Origin: Roseiconus nitratireducens
GTDB lineage: Bacteria > Planctomycetota > Planctomycetia > Pirellulales > Pirellulaceae
Direction: 5' to 3'
Assembly: GCF_008629675.1 (NCBI RefSeq)
Contig: NZ_VWOX01000003.1
Coordinates: forward strand, 496,001 to 560,000
Length of the DNA: 64,000 nt
In this document: one piece after another, positions 24,961-33,453 of the stretch
Layout: each line of letters begins with the position of its first letter
Position numbering within the stretch: the first letter of the stretch is position 1
The notes under the pieces: generated by a model
What the model saw: the letters and a program-made list of their open reading frames with translations, nothing else
Told to the model about the DNA's origin: nothing
Databases searched by the model: none
Program-made: the position numbers and the translations under genes

Positions 24961-25995
24961 TCAAAACTCGATGATCGTCACACCCTGGCCGGGGAACTCG
25001 TCCATCCGGGCCAGCAGTTGGGCGCCTTGCTCCAGGGACACCACATCGCTGATCAGTCTCGCCGGGGCGAGTTGGCCGGACGCGATCATTCGCAACATGT
25101 CATCGTAGCAATAGGCTTGCATCCCATGACTACCGAAGAGTTCCAGTTCTCTGGCGATCACGGTGGACATCGGAACGGGGGGATCACTCTGGTCACCCAG
25201 TGTCAATCCGATTTGCACGTGCCGACCGCGTTTGGCCAGGCATTCGATGGAGTTCCAACAGGTTTCGTGGCTGCCGAGGGCATCCAGGGAAACGTGGGCA
25301 CCCCCGCGGGTAATTTGGCGGATCCGTTCGATCACGTTCTCCTCGGAGGCGTCGATCGTCTCCAAAGCGCCCAAGCGTCGGGCCGACGTCAGCCGCTCGG
25401 TCCGCACATCCACGGCGATCACCTGCGCTCCGACGGCTCGAGCAACCATCACCGCGGAAAGCCCCACCCCGCCGCAACCGTGGACCGCCACCCATTGGCC
25501 CGCCGCGACACGTCCCTGCTGGACGATCGCGCGAAAGGAAGTGGCAAAACGGCAGCCCAGGCTGGCGGCGGTCACGACGTCGATCGAATCGGGCAAGGCC
25601 ACCAGATTGACGTCGGCAAATCGGATCTCAACTTGTTCGGCAAACGCACCCCATTGGGTAAACCCCGGTTGCGTGTACCGATCGCAGATGTGCGGGTTTC
25701 CAGATTCGCATTGGGGACAGGTCCCACAGCCGCAGCAGAAGGGCACGGTCACTCGCGATCCCGGTTTCCAACGACGCACCGAATCGCCGACGGCCACAAC
25801 GACTCCGGCCAGTTCGTGACCGGGGACGTGCGGCAATCGCACCTCCGCGTCGTGCCCCATCCAGGCATGCCAATCACTTCGACAGACTCCGCACGCCTGA
25901 ACGTCGATGACGGCCGAGTCCTCGTGGGGTGTCAGATCCGAAACTTCGCGAATCTCAAGCGGACTCTGAAACTGTTCATAAATGGCGACTCTCAT
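24961..25995 (-). CDS. zinc-dependent alcohol dehydrogenase (MDR family)
   Basis: A 344-residue medium-chain dehydrogenase. Catalytic zinc ligands are visible as Cys38 (CGVCRSDWH) and His60-Glu61 (GHELAG); the structural zinc lobe has four Cys at 90, 93, 96 and 104 (CGCGTCPQCESGNPHIC). The Rossmann motif is GCGGVGLSA, followed by Asp at the strand-2 end (VIAVDVRTERL), suggesting NAD preference. It should oxidise an alcohol or reduce an aldehyde. No pathway genes adjoin it, so the substrate is open. The ATG has only a closely spaced GGGA upstream. Confidence 0.92.
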   Translation of the reverse strand: MRVAIYEQFQSPLEIREVSDLTPHEDSAVIDVQACGVCRSDWHAWMGHDAEVRLPHVPGHELAGVVVAVGDSVRRWKPGSRVTVPFCCGCGTCPQCESGNPHICDRYTQPGFTQWGAFAEQVEIRFADVNLVALPDSIDVVTAASLGCRFATSFRAIVQQGRVAAGQWVAVHGCGGVGLSAVMVARAVGAQVIAVDVRTERLTSARRLGALETIDASEENVIERIRQITRGGAHVSLDALGSHETCWNSIECLAKRGRHVQIGLTLGDQSDPPVPMSTVIARELELFGSHGMQAYCYDDMLRMIASGQLAPARLISDVVSLEQGAQLLARMDEFPGQGVTIIEF

Positions 25996-26070
25996 GTTCC
26001 CACGCTAACACGGTGGCAAGCGTTCGGGAAGCAAGCGATCGCTCGCCCGCGGAGGGTCAGTTGCGTTGGG

Positions 26071-26526
26071 TCACCTGGATCCCAGCATCAACACGCGGAC
26101 GGGGCGGACGTCGGTGTACATCCCGATTCCTTCCAAGGCGGCCGCCAGCGCCTCCGCATCGACACGTTTGTCGTATCTCAAGACGAATTGCAGGTTCGGT
26201 GACACTTCGACTTCGACGATCTCGTAGCCGATCGTGCCGGCCGGTTCCAAGTGGTATTCCAGCAGTCCTTCGGCAAAGTCTTCGGCATCGATGTAGGACG
26301 TGAAATTGCCGGAGATCTGTGATCCACCCCCGCGCAAGTTCCAAATGATCTGCCAACGAAACTCAGGTTCACCTGCGAACACATCGTAGTCGTAGTACAA
26401 GTCGGCCGGATCGATCCACGAGGGAGACACCGGAGTCGCGCTCGCGTCGGCCGCACCGGCCGGTTGCCACGAAGTGATCGTCAGCAGAACGGTGAGAACG
26501 CCCGCGGAAATCTGAGACGCATTCAT
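26071..26526 (-). CDS. small exported protein, unknown
   Basis: A 151-residue secreted protein beginning MNASQISAGVLTVLLTITSW with cleavage likely after PAGAA. The mature sequence is acidic and aromatic (WIDPADLYYDYDVFAGEPEF) and ends in a ferredoxin-like alternation (IVEVEVSPNLQFVLRYDKRVDAEALAAAL). I recognise no family. The open frame extends to 26715, but the signal peptide decides ATG 26526. It sits alone between the dehydrogenase and a GGCT-like gene on the same strand. Confidence 0.65.
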   Translation of the reverse strand: MNASQISAGVLTVLLTITSWQPAGAADASATPVSPSWIDPADLYYDYDVFAGEPEFRWQIIWNLRGGGSQISGNFTSYIDAEDFAEGLLEYHLEPAGTIGYEIVEVEVSPNLQFVLRYDKRVDAEALAAALEGIGMYTDVRPVRVLMLGSR

Positions 26527-26723
26527 TGAAACACTCTGGAAATAGCGGAAAAGACGAGATCGAACAGCGAAACACGCACTGCCCACCCAAAGGTTGATGG
26601 CACAAGCGGATTCGCCGACGATCTGTGACAATCCTTGCCCGAAAAAGATGACCTTTTTCCGCCACACCGCCTCCGAAACTTCGACTGTCACTGGCAATCG
26701 AACAGCAATCGTCAAGCCGGTTC

Positions 26724-27245
26724 TTAGTTGAGATCGTCGTTGCCCAGATGGTCGCGCAGGGTCGAGGGGCCGATGTAGGTATTGTCAACGAACGCAATTC
26801 GGAAGGACGCTCCCCACTCGGACGCAGCCTGGTGGCAGCGTCGCAGGTAGTCGGCGTTGGGCAGCAATGCCCGGTTGTAGCGTTCGGTTTTTCCCACGTA
26901 CAAAAATGCCGACGACGCGACAGGGTTGGAACAGAGCAAATCAAAGTGTTCGATCTGCGTTGCTGGAATCTCCCAGCGGTCGTAGCCGCGTTCTCGGTGA
27001 TCGAAGAGCGCCAGGGCCGACTCGGAAAGATTGCGGATCATTACGCCATTGAACGAAGCTTGATCCGATTTCGAAACGGTCAAGACGCCACGAGCCAATC
27101 CGTTGCCCCGCCGCCACACCGGCTCCTGATGAAAGGAGCGACGAAACCCGAGCACCGTGACCGGTGACAAATCTGGCGCGAGAGCTCCGTGACGGGCCAG
27201 TTCATCCAGGCTCATCAAGCTGCCGTAGACGATCAAATTAGCCAT
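26724..27245 (-). CDS. gamma-glutamylcyclotransferase-like (GGCT/AIG2 fold) protein
   Basis: A 173-residue soluble protein beginning MANLIVYGSLMSLDELARHG, the YGSL substrate-loop signature of GGCT-like enzymes. Later it has LALFDHRERGYDRWEI, where the family's catalytic acidic residue is expected (a Glu sits in HRERGY). These enzymes cyclise gamma-glutamyl dipeptides or amines; the substrate here cannot be predicted. The ATG at 27245 begins the conserved region; the longer open frame to 27587 passes through hairpin repeats and is not believable. Confidence 0.78.
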   Translation of the reverse strand: MANLIVYGSLMSLDELARHGALAPDLSPVTVLGFRRSFHQEPVWRRGNGLARGVLTVSKSDQASFNGVMIRNLSESALALFDHRERGYDRWEIPATQIEHFDLLCSNPVASSAFLYVGKTERYNRALLPNADYLRRCHQAASEWGASFRIAFVDNTYIGPSTLRDHLGNDDLN

Positions 27246-27332
27246 TGCAGGTTTCACGGTTTGCCGGAACGTCGGGGGAGTGGCGATCGACGTGGCCACG
27301 CTCACCAAAGTGTGGGACGGCCCCGGGCGCGT

Positions 27333-27455
27333 CCACCGTCGGGCGATGGTGGCTACAGGAATGCAGAAATCGGTGTCGCCACGCTTGCCAGAACTTGCAC
27401 CACCACCTGGCCCGTCCACCGTCTGGCCCGTCCACCGTCTGGCGACGGTGGCTAC
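27333..27455. repeat. family B hairpin repeats, three partial copies
   Basis: CCACCGTC-GGGC-GATGGTGG at 27333-27352, then a duplicated CCACCGTCTGGC at 27416 and a full perfect hairpin at 27432-27451. Located between the GGCT-like start and the cupin stop. Confidence 0.7.
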
Positions 27456-27483
27456 GGCGGCCACGGGGGTTTCCGGGGAAAGT

Positions 27484-27972
27484 CTATTCCGGTTCGGGCA
27501 CCAGAATCTCGATCCCGTACTGCGGCGCGACACGAAGCAGTTTCTCAATGTCGGCCGGTCCGGGCGGCGGCGCGACCTGTGCATCATCCGCCAGGGGCTG
27601 CCCCACCTCGAAGAACATGTTTTCCAACCCGGCAGGGGCCACGGAGATCAGCAACCGCGAAACCTTCTTGCTCTCATTCTTGAACGCGTGCAGACTTCCC
27701 GGCGGCATGTTGACGAAGGTTCCTTCGCTGGCCACGAATCGGTCTTCGCCCAATTGAAACGTCATCTCTCCTTCGAGGACCAGAAACGATTCCTCCTCTC
27801 GTGAGTGACGATGCGGCGGCGGGCCGCTGCCCGGAGGGACGATGGCTTCGAAAGTCGCGTACTTGCCATCGGTTTCCTCGCCGATCGCCAAAAAACGATA
27901 AACGTCTCCCACAATCCCGATCCGACGCCCTTGGGCGGGTGTCCGAATCGTTTCACGGTGCGTCATTTTCAT
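27484..27972 (-). CDS. single-domain cupin protein
   Basis: A 162-residue cupin. Motif 1 is PPPHRHSREEESFLVLEG, giving metal ligands His-x-His and a Glu; motif 2 is PPGSLHAFKNES, with the third His. It resembles the quercetin-dioxygenase-like cupins, with a long C-terminal extension. It should bind a divalent metal; the reaction is unknown. The start is ATG 27972 or 27966. It reads towards the GGCT-like gene, separated from it by family-B hairpins. Confidence 0.83.
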   Translation of the reverse strand: MKMTHRETIRTPAQGRRIGIVGDVYRFLAIGEETDGKYATFEAIVPPGSGPPPHRHSREEESFLVLEGEMTFQLGEDRFVASEGTFVNMPPGSLHAFKNESKKVSRLLISVAPAGLENMFFEVGQPLADDAQVAPPPGPADIEKLLRVAPQYGIEILVPEPE

Positions 27973-28075
27973 CGCAAAGAATCATTGAAGGGGAAAGTCA
28001 GATCAGATCGTTGACCGAACGTGTCGCATAACAGGGTGACGATCCTTCCGACACCCGCCAAGGAGGAGACGACCG

Positions 28076-28297
28076 ATGCAAATGTTTCGAGTCCCATCAG
28101 GCATTCATGGAGAGGTCCGCATGGCCAACCGTCCGGAACATTGGATCCCGTACACCACCAAGATGCAATCTGATTTTGACGAGCCGGTCAGCCGGACGCG
28201 GACGACGGTCGTCTTCCGCTCGGGACGCTGGCTGTTGCGTGTCAAGCGACACGATGTCCAGCTGTATAACGGAATCCGCTGGATCCGGATGAAGTGA
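28076..28297 (+). CDS. small hypothetical protein with strong ribosome site
   Basis: A 73-residue basic protein with no recognised family. It ends in a beta-rich stretch (TTVVFRSGRWLLRVKRHDVQ, then LYNGIRWIRMK), and no membrane segment is seen. The evidence that it is real is AGGAGGAG placed 7 nt before the ATG, the best Shine-Dalgarno site in the window, in a gene-free gap. It could be DNA- or RNA-binding given its charge, but that is a guess. Confidence 0.55.
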   Translation: MQMFRVPSGIHGEVRMANRPEHWIPYTTKMQSDFDEPVSRTRTTVVFRSGRWLLRVKRHDVQLYNGIRWIRMK

Positions 28298-28311
28298 GGG
28301 CCGGCGTTTCC

Positions 28312-28325
28312 GTCGGCTTGCGCCG
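28312..28325. repeat. short hairpin repeat (TCGGC-TTGC-GCCGA)
   Basis: A 5-bp stem with 4-nt loop followed by a gagtcaag-like flank, related to the element at 8913-8928. A 14-15-bp tandem duplication (GATACCATGGGGGCC) follows at 28411-28439. Confidence 0.45.
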
Positions 28326-28573
28326 AAGTCAGGGGGCTGTCGTCGCTTTGCAACTGGAGTCAAGTCGAACGGGAGGGTGCAGGTTGTTCTCGAGAGTTCG
28401 CATTTGGGTCGATACCATGGGGGCCGATACCATGGGGCCGGCGGCAGAGCGACCGGGCAGGGGAATCGGAAAAAACATTAGAAAAGTCGGGTTGGCCGCG
28501 CATGATCGGCGGCAAACGGTCGCTTGATGGATTAGGCAACGGCCGCAACTCCATCACGTCAACGATCTGAATC

Positions 28574-30055
28574 ATGTCGAAGACCAATTTTGGCCGCAAT
28601 CTGACCCTCAGTCCGACGCACCAGTTCACCCCAAAGAACGAACGGGAACTGCTTGAACTTCTGAACCGTTTTCCAGACCAGAGTTTTCGAGTCGTGGGAC
28701 GCATGCATTCCTGGAGCCGAGTCCTGGAGGCTGACGATGTGCTGCTGGATTTGCGCCAATTTGATTTCGTGCAACCCGAACAGCAGGGCCAGAGTTACTC
28801 GGTCCGTGTCGGCGCGGGGTGCCAAATCAAACGGCTGCTTTCCGAGTTGCAGCGACAACGCGGCTGGACACTCCCGTCGGTCGGATTCATCACCGAACAA
28901 ACGGTTGCCGGAGCCATCGCGACCGGAACCCACGGCTCCGGACGGCATTCGCTTTCGCACTACGTCCAAAGTGTTCGCGTGGCGCGTTTCGATCCTTCCA
29001 GCGGACGAGCGTTCATTGAAGAGATCGACAGCGGGGATCGGTTGCGCGCCGCGCGTTGCTCGCTGGGTTGCCTGGGCATCATCACCAGCGTCCAAATGCA
29101 ATGCCGCCCCGCCTACCGCGTCGAAGAACAATTTCGCTCCTACGATCATCTGGAAGAGGTGATCGAAGCGGAGTCGCAATGGCCCCTGCAACAGTTTTAC
29201 CTGGTGCCCTGGCGTTGGACGCTGATGGCACAACATCGACGAGAGACGGAAAGCGCCAATTCGTCTTTGCGGCACGTCTACTGGTGGTATCGATTCCTGG
29301 TGTTCGACCTGTTGATGCACTTTGCCATCTTAGCGATGGCGAAGTGGTTTGATCTGAGAGGTCTGGTGCGTTGGATGTATCGTGCGGTGATTCCCAATTT
29401 GGTCGTTCAAAACTGGTCCGTCGTCGGTCCGGCGGCCAAGCAGTTGGTGATGGAACACGAATTATTCCGGCACGTGGAGATCGAAATCTTCGTGCGGCAA
29501 GATCGGTTGCAACCGGCGGTGGAGTTTCTGAAGGAGACGCTGGTCGCCGCCGGCGCTCCCGGCAATCGCTCAACCACCGTCGCCGGCGACACGCCCGCTC
29601 GGGCGGGAACGTTGCACGAGATCGAGGGACAATACTGTCACCACTACCCGATCTGCATTCGCAAGGTATTGGCCGACGACACTTTGATTTCAATGGCCAG
29701 CGACACCGCGCCGCGAGAGGTGCCAGCTGACGATCGCGTTGGTCCCAGTCCCGCCTGGTATGCGATCACGCTGACCAACTACCAGCGGCACGGCCGACGG
29801 ATCGGATTCGAACGGGTTGCGAGCTATCTGGCCAAGGAGATGGCGCGACGCTTTGACGCTCGACCTCACTGGGGAAAGCTGTGCCCGCTGCCGATGAAAG
29901 AATGCCAGCGACTCTACAAACAATTGCAAGCATTTGGCGATATCTGCCGCTCCATGGATCCCCAGGGCAGATTCCAAAACCGATGGACCACGTTGTTGCT
30001 ATCAACGGATAGTAGGGCGACCGACGAATCAGGCCATTCGCCAGGCCGTGAGTGA
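28574..30055 (+). CDS. FAD-linked oxidoreductase, sugar-1,4-lactone oxidase (ALO) family
   Basis: A 493-residue flavoprotein of the VAO/PCMH fold. The FAD-binding domain covers about 15-190 (FRVVGRMHSWS, YSVRVGAGCQIKRLL, then GAIATGTHGSGRHS, the pyrophosphate/His region). A substrate domain like that of D-arabinono-lactone oxidase follows (about 200-480). It should oxidise a sugar lactone or alditol with oxygen or another acceptor. A hydrophobic stretch near 240-270 (FLVFDLLMHFAILAMAKWF) may associate with the membrane. No Shine-Dalgarno is visible. No sugar-pathway genes adjoin it. Confidence 0.85.
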   Translation: MSKTNFGRNLTLSPTHQFTPKNERELLELLNRFPDQSFRVVGRMHSWSRVLEADDVLLDLRQFDFVQPEQQGQSYSVRVGAGCQIKRLLSELQRQRGWTLPSVGFITEQTVAGAIATGTHGSGRHSLSHYVQSVRVARFDPSSGRAFIEEIDSGDRLRAARCSLGCLGIITSVQMQCRPAYRVEEQFRSYDHLEEVIEAESQWPLQQFYLVPWRWTLMAQHRRETESANSSLRHVYWWYRFLVFDLLMHFAILAMAKWFDLRGLVRWMYRAVIPNLVVQNWSVVGPAAKQLVMEHELFRHVEIEIFVRQDRLQPAVEFLKETLVAAGAPGNRSTTVAGDTPARAGTLHEIEGQYCHHYPICIRKVLADDTLISMASDTAPREVPADDRVGPSPAWYAITLTNYQRHGRRIGFERVASYLAKEMARRFDARPHWGKLCPLPMKECQRLYKQLQAFGDICRSMDPQGRFQNRWTTLLLSTDSRATDESGHSPGRE

Positions 30056-30154
30056 GCATGCCAGGATGCTGCGTTCGACGCGATTGGCATTGTGTTGAGC
30101 GTGACGAACACGTGGTGGTCGTGACGCGTGCGGACACCAACGCTCGCGAAGCGC

Positions 30155-30185
30155 AAAAAAAAACGCCCGTGATCAACGGGCGTTT
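30155..30185 (-). terminator. rho-independent terminator of csrA
   Basis: Perfect dyad AAACGCCCGT - GATCA - ACGGGCGTTT (30161-30185). Read on the minus strand the stem is followed by a run of nine T (A-run 30155-30163 on plus), a textbook intrinsic terminator about 95 bp beyond the csrA stop. On plus it is followed only by TTTCCTTC, so it may also weakly end the oxidase transcript. Confidence 0.85.
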
Positions 30186-30280
30186 CCTTCAGAACCAGAA
30201 CGATTTTCGACCGGCCTGTCCGATCATTTGCATGACACTGGACGATTACCTACCGGCAGGGACGCCTGGTCGCGGTTGAA

Positions 30281-30493
30281 TTACGAGGCTCTCCTCAGCT
30301 CAACACTCATCTCCGATCGATCCAGGGTCGCGGATTGAGCTGGCTTCTCGGCAATTTCCGCGCGACGAATCGGAACTTCGCGAGGGGCTTCAATCGCCAG
30401 TTTCACGCGTGAACCGTTCACCTGAGACACCTTCACGACGATGTCCGAACCGATGTGGATCGACTGACCATCCTTACGAGACAAAACCAACAT
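30281..30493 (-). CDS. csrA: carbon storage regulator CsrA
   Basis: A 70-residue CsrA/RsmA homologue: MLVLSRKDGQSIHIGSDIVV begins the five-strand dimer core, with the RNA-contacting segment VKLAIEAPREVPIRRAEI conserved, including the late Arg. It binds GGA motifs in mRNA leaders and represses or stabilises transcripts. Its own start is preceded by AAGGAGAT at ideal spacing, which contains a GGA, so autoregulation is possible. It is monocistronic with a strong intrinsic terminator. Confidence 0.96.
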   Translation of the reverse strand: MLVLSRKDGQSIHIGSDIVVKVSQVNGSRVKLAIEAPREVPIRRAEIAEKPAQSATLDRSEMSVELRRAS

Positions 30494-31022
30494 TTCTAAA
30501 TCTCCTTGAAACGTTTTGACCTGTGAGAGCCATCCTCACTGTTAAGCGGGATGCAGAGGCAATCTCCGTACCCTTTTTTCCAGGAAGATCCGGTTTGCGT
30601 CGAATTTTAGTCAAGTCGTCAAGCCCCCCTGAAGACTCCCGCCGCCCAACCTGACCACCTCGACGCAGGACGAAGGCAGAAATCACGGGCTTTCAGAATC
30701 TCGACCGGGGATCTAGCAGTCGTCGTGAGGCTTGCCGGTGCTCGTCCCGCGACGCCGTCGACAGAACCCTAAGCCGCCTTTTCGTCCGCCTCCGCCGTTG
30801 ATCTGCTTCCGCGCACCTGAGCGATCTAAGACCGCCGTTCCGGTCGCGCATGAAACAGCTGACCGCAGGTTGACGATTCTTCAGCATCGCGAACGATCAA
30901 CTGGGCTGCCACGGATTGGACATCTTGCTAGCATTGGCAAGCCGAGCTGTTCGGTCGACGTGGTGCACTTCACGTCGCCACGCTCGCCATCTTGAACTTT
31001 TCCAGCTAGCGGGAGTAGTGCG
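30494..31022. other. divergent intergenic region, no gene seen
   Basis: 529 bp between csrA (minus) and a deaminase gene (plus). Both promoters should be here. No supported ORF, RNA gene or repeat was recognised. Confidence 0.4.
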
Positions 31023-31493
31023 ATGTCGATGAACAGCCGCGAAGGGCTTGAAGAACGAATGCGAACAGCGGTTGCGATTGCCAAAGTCGGCATCGGCAAA
31101 GGTCAGAGTCCATTTGGCGCGTCGATTTACGATGCCAGGGGCGAGCCGATTGTTGCCGAACACAACCGCGTGCAATCGGCGTTGGATCCATCGGCACATG
31201 CCGAAGTGGAGGCGATCCGATCAGCTTGCAAGAAAATCGGCCAGCCGGACTTGTCAGGGTTTTGGCTGTTCGCGACGTGTGAGCCGTGCGCGATGTGCGC
31301 TTCCGCGATCGTGCTGGCCGGAATTCGGAATGTGGTGTTTGGGGCGACCGTGCAGGACGCCCAGGAGGCGGGGTTCACCTTGCTCCAGTTCGAATGCCGA
31401 GAAACCTTTGACAGGGTCGATCCAGAGTTTTTGGTGTACGGGGAAATCTTGCGTCAAGAATGCCAAAACCTGTTTCAACGGGCCGGCGATTGA
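31023..31493 (+). CDS. nucleoside/nucleotide deaminase (CMP/dCMP-guanine deaminase family)
   Basis: A 156-residue zinc deaminase with HAEVEAIRSA at 59-68 (zinc ligand His59, proton shuttle Glu61) and TCEPCAMC at 85-92 (zinc ligands Cys89 and Cys92). It most resembles the guanine deaminase/tRNA-adenosine-deaminase-like branch, with FGATVQDAQEAGF following; the exact base is undecided. GGGAG lies upstream of the ATG. A lone response regulator gene follows on the same strand. Confidence 0.88.
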   Translation: MSMNSREGLEERMRTAVAIAKVGIGKGQSPFGASIYDARGEPIVAEHNRVQSALDPSAHAEVEAIRSACKKIGQPDLSGFWLFATCEPCAMCASAIVLAGIRNVVFGATVQDAQEAGFTLLQFECRETFDRVDPEFLVYGEILRQECQNLFQRAGD

Positions 31494-31702
31494 TTTGCGT
31501 GAGGCCGACCTCAAATCCTCCGGCCAACTCACGGCCAGTTGGTCCGCCGATTGCGTTGCGGCAATCGTTGTGCCGGGGTGCGTTCGGTTCGCCAACCAGG
31601 CGGTTGGATTGGGCGCTGTGAGGGCTTAGATTTCGACCGGCGAGTTGGTTGACCGGATCAATCAGCTCACCCACCGGGATACGCAAATCTTGAAAGGTTG
31701 AC

Positions 31703-32182
31703 GTGCAAAACAGAATCGGAAAGTGTGTCATCGCGGACGACGTGCGGGCCCCTCGGCAGCAGATCGCCCGCTGGATGGAGGATCTTGGGTTTACATGCTT
31801 CACCGCCGCCGACGGTGTCGAAGCTTATGAATTGATTGCGGTCAATCACCCGGACCTGGTGATCTCCGATATCGACATGCCTGACTGCACCGGGTTTGAT
31901 CTGCTGCGACTGATCCGTAACTCGGAGGACGCAATGATTTGCAAAACTCCGGTGCTGGTGATCAGCAGCCTGCAAGACCATGAAGTTGAACGCTTTGTGC
32001 GTGAGCATCGCGCCGATTCTTTCCTGGCCAAACCGCTTACCAAGTCGACGTTCCTGGATGCGGTGTTTCGGACCTTGCGTCGTTCGCCCGCCTGGGGAAG
32101 TTTTGACGTCGGCGACGATTCGTCCCCCAGGATTTCGCCCACCTTGCGGGAACTGGTTCGGCGCGCCGGCCAGAATCCCTGA
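31703..32182 (+). CDS. single-domain response regulator (CheY-like receiver)
   Basis: A 159-residue receiver domain: acidic pair Asp12-Asp13, phosphoacceptor Asp56 (DLVISDIDMPD), a conserved Thr/Ser region (VLVISSLQD) and Lys in FLAKPL. There is no DNA-binding output domain, only a short C-terminal tail of about 35 residues. The start is GTG with GAAAGG upstream. No histidine kinase is near, so it is probably part of a phosphorelay encoded elsewhere. Confidence 0.9.
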   Translation: MQNRIGKCVIADDVRAPRQQIARWMEDLGFTCFTAADGVEAYELIAVNHPDLVISDIDMPDCTGFDLLRLIRNSEDAMICKTPVLVISSLQDHEVERFVREHRADSFLAKPLTKSTFLDAVFRTLRRSPAWGSFDVGDDSSPRISPTLRELVRRAGQNP

Positions 32183-32275
32183 TACCGATCTCATCGGACG
32201 TCGAAGACGGGGCAAGCCGGCACCTAACTAATTGGCACCGCAGTTGCTTACAAATGTTTGAGCTTTGACTCATAG

Positions 32276-32318
32276 CGACGCTCGTCAGAGCGTCGTCATC
32301 CGCCGTCTGGCGACGGCA
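32276..32318. repeat. family B hairpin repeat pair
   Basis: CGACGCTC-GTCA-GAGCGTCG (32276-32295) followed by GCCGTC-TGGC-GACGGC (32302-32317). Confidence 0.65.
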
Positions 32319-32379
32319 GCGACGGGGCAATGAGACTCTGCAGTTTGTTGCGGTGCAATGCAATTTGATTCGCAGACGA

Positions 32380-32421
32380 ATGCATTGGTCGCATCAGAAT
32401 ATGCATCGGTTGCATCAGAAA
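32380..32421. promoter_or_regulatory. 21-bp direct repeat upstream of dps
   Basis: Two adjacent copies of ATGCAT(T/C)GGT(C/T)GCATCAGAA(T/A), differing at three positions, about 240 bp upstream of the dps start. Adjacent helical-period repeats can bind a regulator; this is inference. Confidence 0.3.
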
Positions 32422-32663
32422 ACGGGCAGAGCGACGCCAAGCCAACCTTGTCCTGGCGGCACAATCCCCTGGCGGAACGACCTAGCGAAATGACCGGGTC
32501 TTCCCGAACAGATCCCAGCGGCTCCGAACCGGCCCACCGATCCTCGTCCTGCGAGAGGATGGATGCACGAGGTGATGCCGCGCGTTGACGCTCGCGCGAG
32601 CTGGCGGACGGTTCGAATTTCGTTCCTATTCCCTTTCAACTATCCACTTACCCATTGATTCTT

Positions 32664-33149
32664 ATGACAACGATGACGACTCCATTCAAACGACAGATTC
32701 TGGACGACGCCAATCAGCAAAAGACCGTTGACCTGTTGCAACAGAACCTGGTCAACCTGGTCGACTTGGCTTTGCTGCTCAAGCAAGCCCACTGGAACGT
32801 GGTCGGACACAACTTCCGATCGGTGCACTTGCAGCTTGATGAAATCATCGCCTCGGTCCGCGAGGCCAGCGATGAGGTTGCCGAACGGATTTCGGCGTTA
32901 GGCTTGCCGCCGGACGGGCGGTCGAGCACGGTTGCCGAGAAGACGGATTTGGCGAGCTATCCGAGCGATTTTCAACAGGTACCAGAAACCATTTCGCGGG
33001 TCGCCGACGCGCTCAAAACCACGGTCGACCAGCTGCGCGAAGCGATCGCCAGCCTGGGTGACCTGGATCCGATTTCTGAGGACATGTGCATCGGAATCAG
33101 CGGTGTTTTGGAGAAGCATCTCTGGATGGTGCAGTCTCAGGAGGTGTGA
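32664..33149 (+). CDS. dps: Dps-family ferritin-like DNA-protection protein
   Basis: A 161-residue four-helix protein with the Dps ferroxidase signature: QAHWNVVGHNFRSVHLQLDE supplies the His and the Asp/Glu at the dimer interface. The C-terminal helix reads SGVLEKHLWMVQSQ. Dodecamers oxidise Fe(II) with peroxide and protect DNA. ATG 32664 is chosen over the TTG at 32655. No Shine-Dalgarno is visible. Hairpin and direct repeats upstream may regulate it. Confidence 0.92.
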   Translation: MTTMTTPFKRQILDDANQQKTVDLLQQNLVNLVDLALLLKQAHWNVVGHNFRSVHLQLDEIIASVREASDEVAERISALGLPPDGRSSTVAEKTDLASYPSDFQQVPETISRVADALKTTVDQLREAIASLGDLDPISEDMCIGISGVLEKHLWMVQSQEV

Positions 33150-33453
33150 ACGCTCCGCGCAAAGTGGCTGGTTGGCGTTTCTCCTCCGGCCGCGGCCCCA
33201 AATCAGCTCCGATCCTTTGATTTGATTTTGGCGGAGGACGATTAACATGGGCCATCGCCATTGGTGAAAGGTCGCCCGGGATGATTTCTCCGCCCTCGCC
33301 CGCTGCCGTAGCGGCTGGTGGGGCGGGATGAGGCAAAATCCTGTTGGTGGGCGGATGCCGGTTGGTGATTCCCGACCGATTCGCCGATGTACACGAAAGG
33401 GTCATCCCCCCACGGACGGTAACCGACGTCGGATCCACCCACCACGGCATAGC
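33150..33453. other. intergenic region, nothing recognised
   Basis: Between dps and the AsmA-like gene on the same strand. The AsmA-like frame is open to 33328, but the signal peptide sets the start at 33454. I see no repeat or terminator. Confidence 0.35.

Larger units (their letters stand above)
32183..32663. other. intergenic region upstream of dps
   Basis: Holds a family-B hairpin pair (32276-32318) and a 21-bp imperfect direct repeat (32380-32400 and 32401-32421). A 76-residue open frame starts at 32358 across the direct repeat but has no ribosome site or recognisable family, so I do not call it. Confidence 0.4.

Noticed and set aside
32358..32588. 76-residue open frame upstream of dps
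   Set aside because: Starts inside the direct repeat region, lacks a ribosome site and has no recognisable family.
32607..32625. GGTTCGAAT-like string suggesting a tRNA T-arm
   Set aside because: No acceptor, D or anticodon arms can be folded around it.
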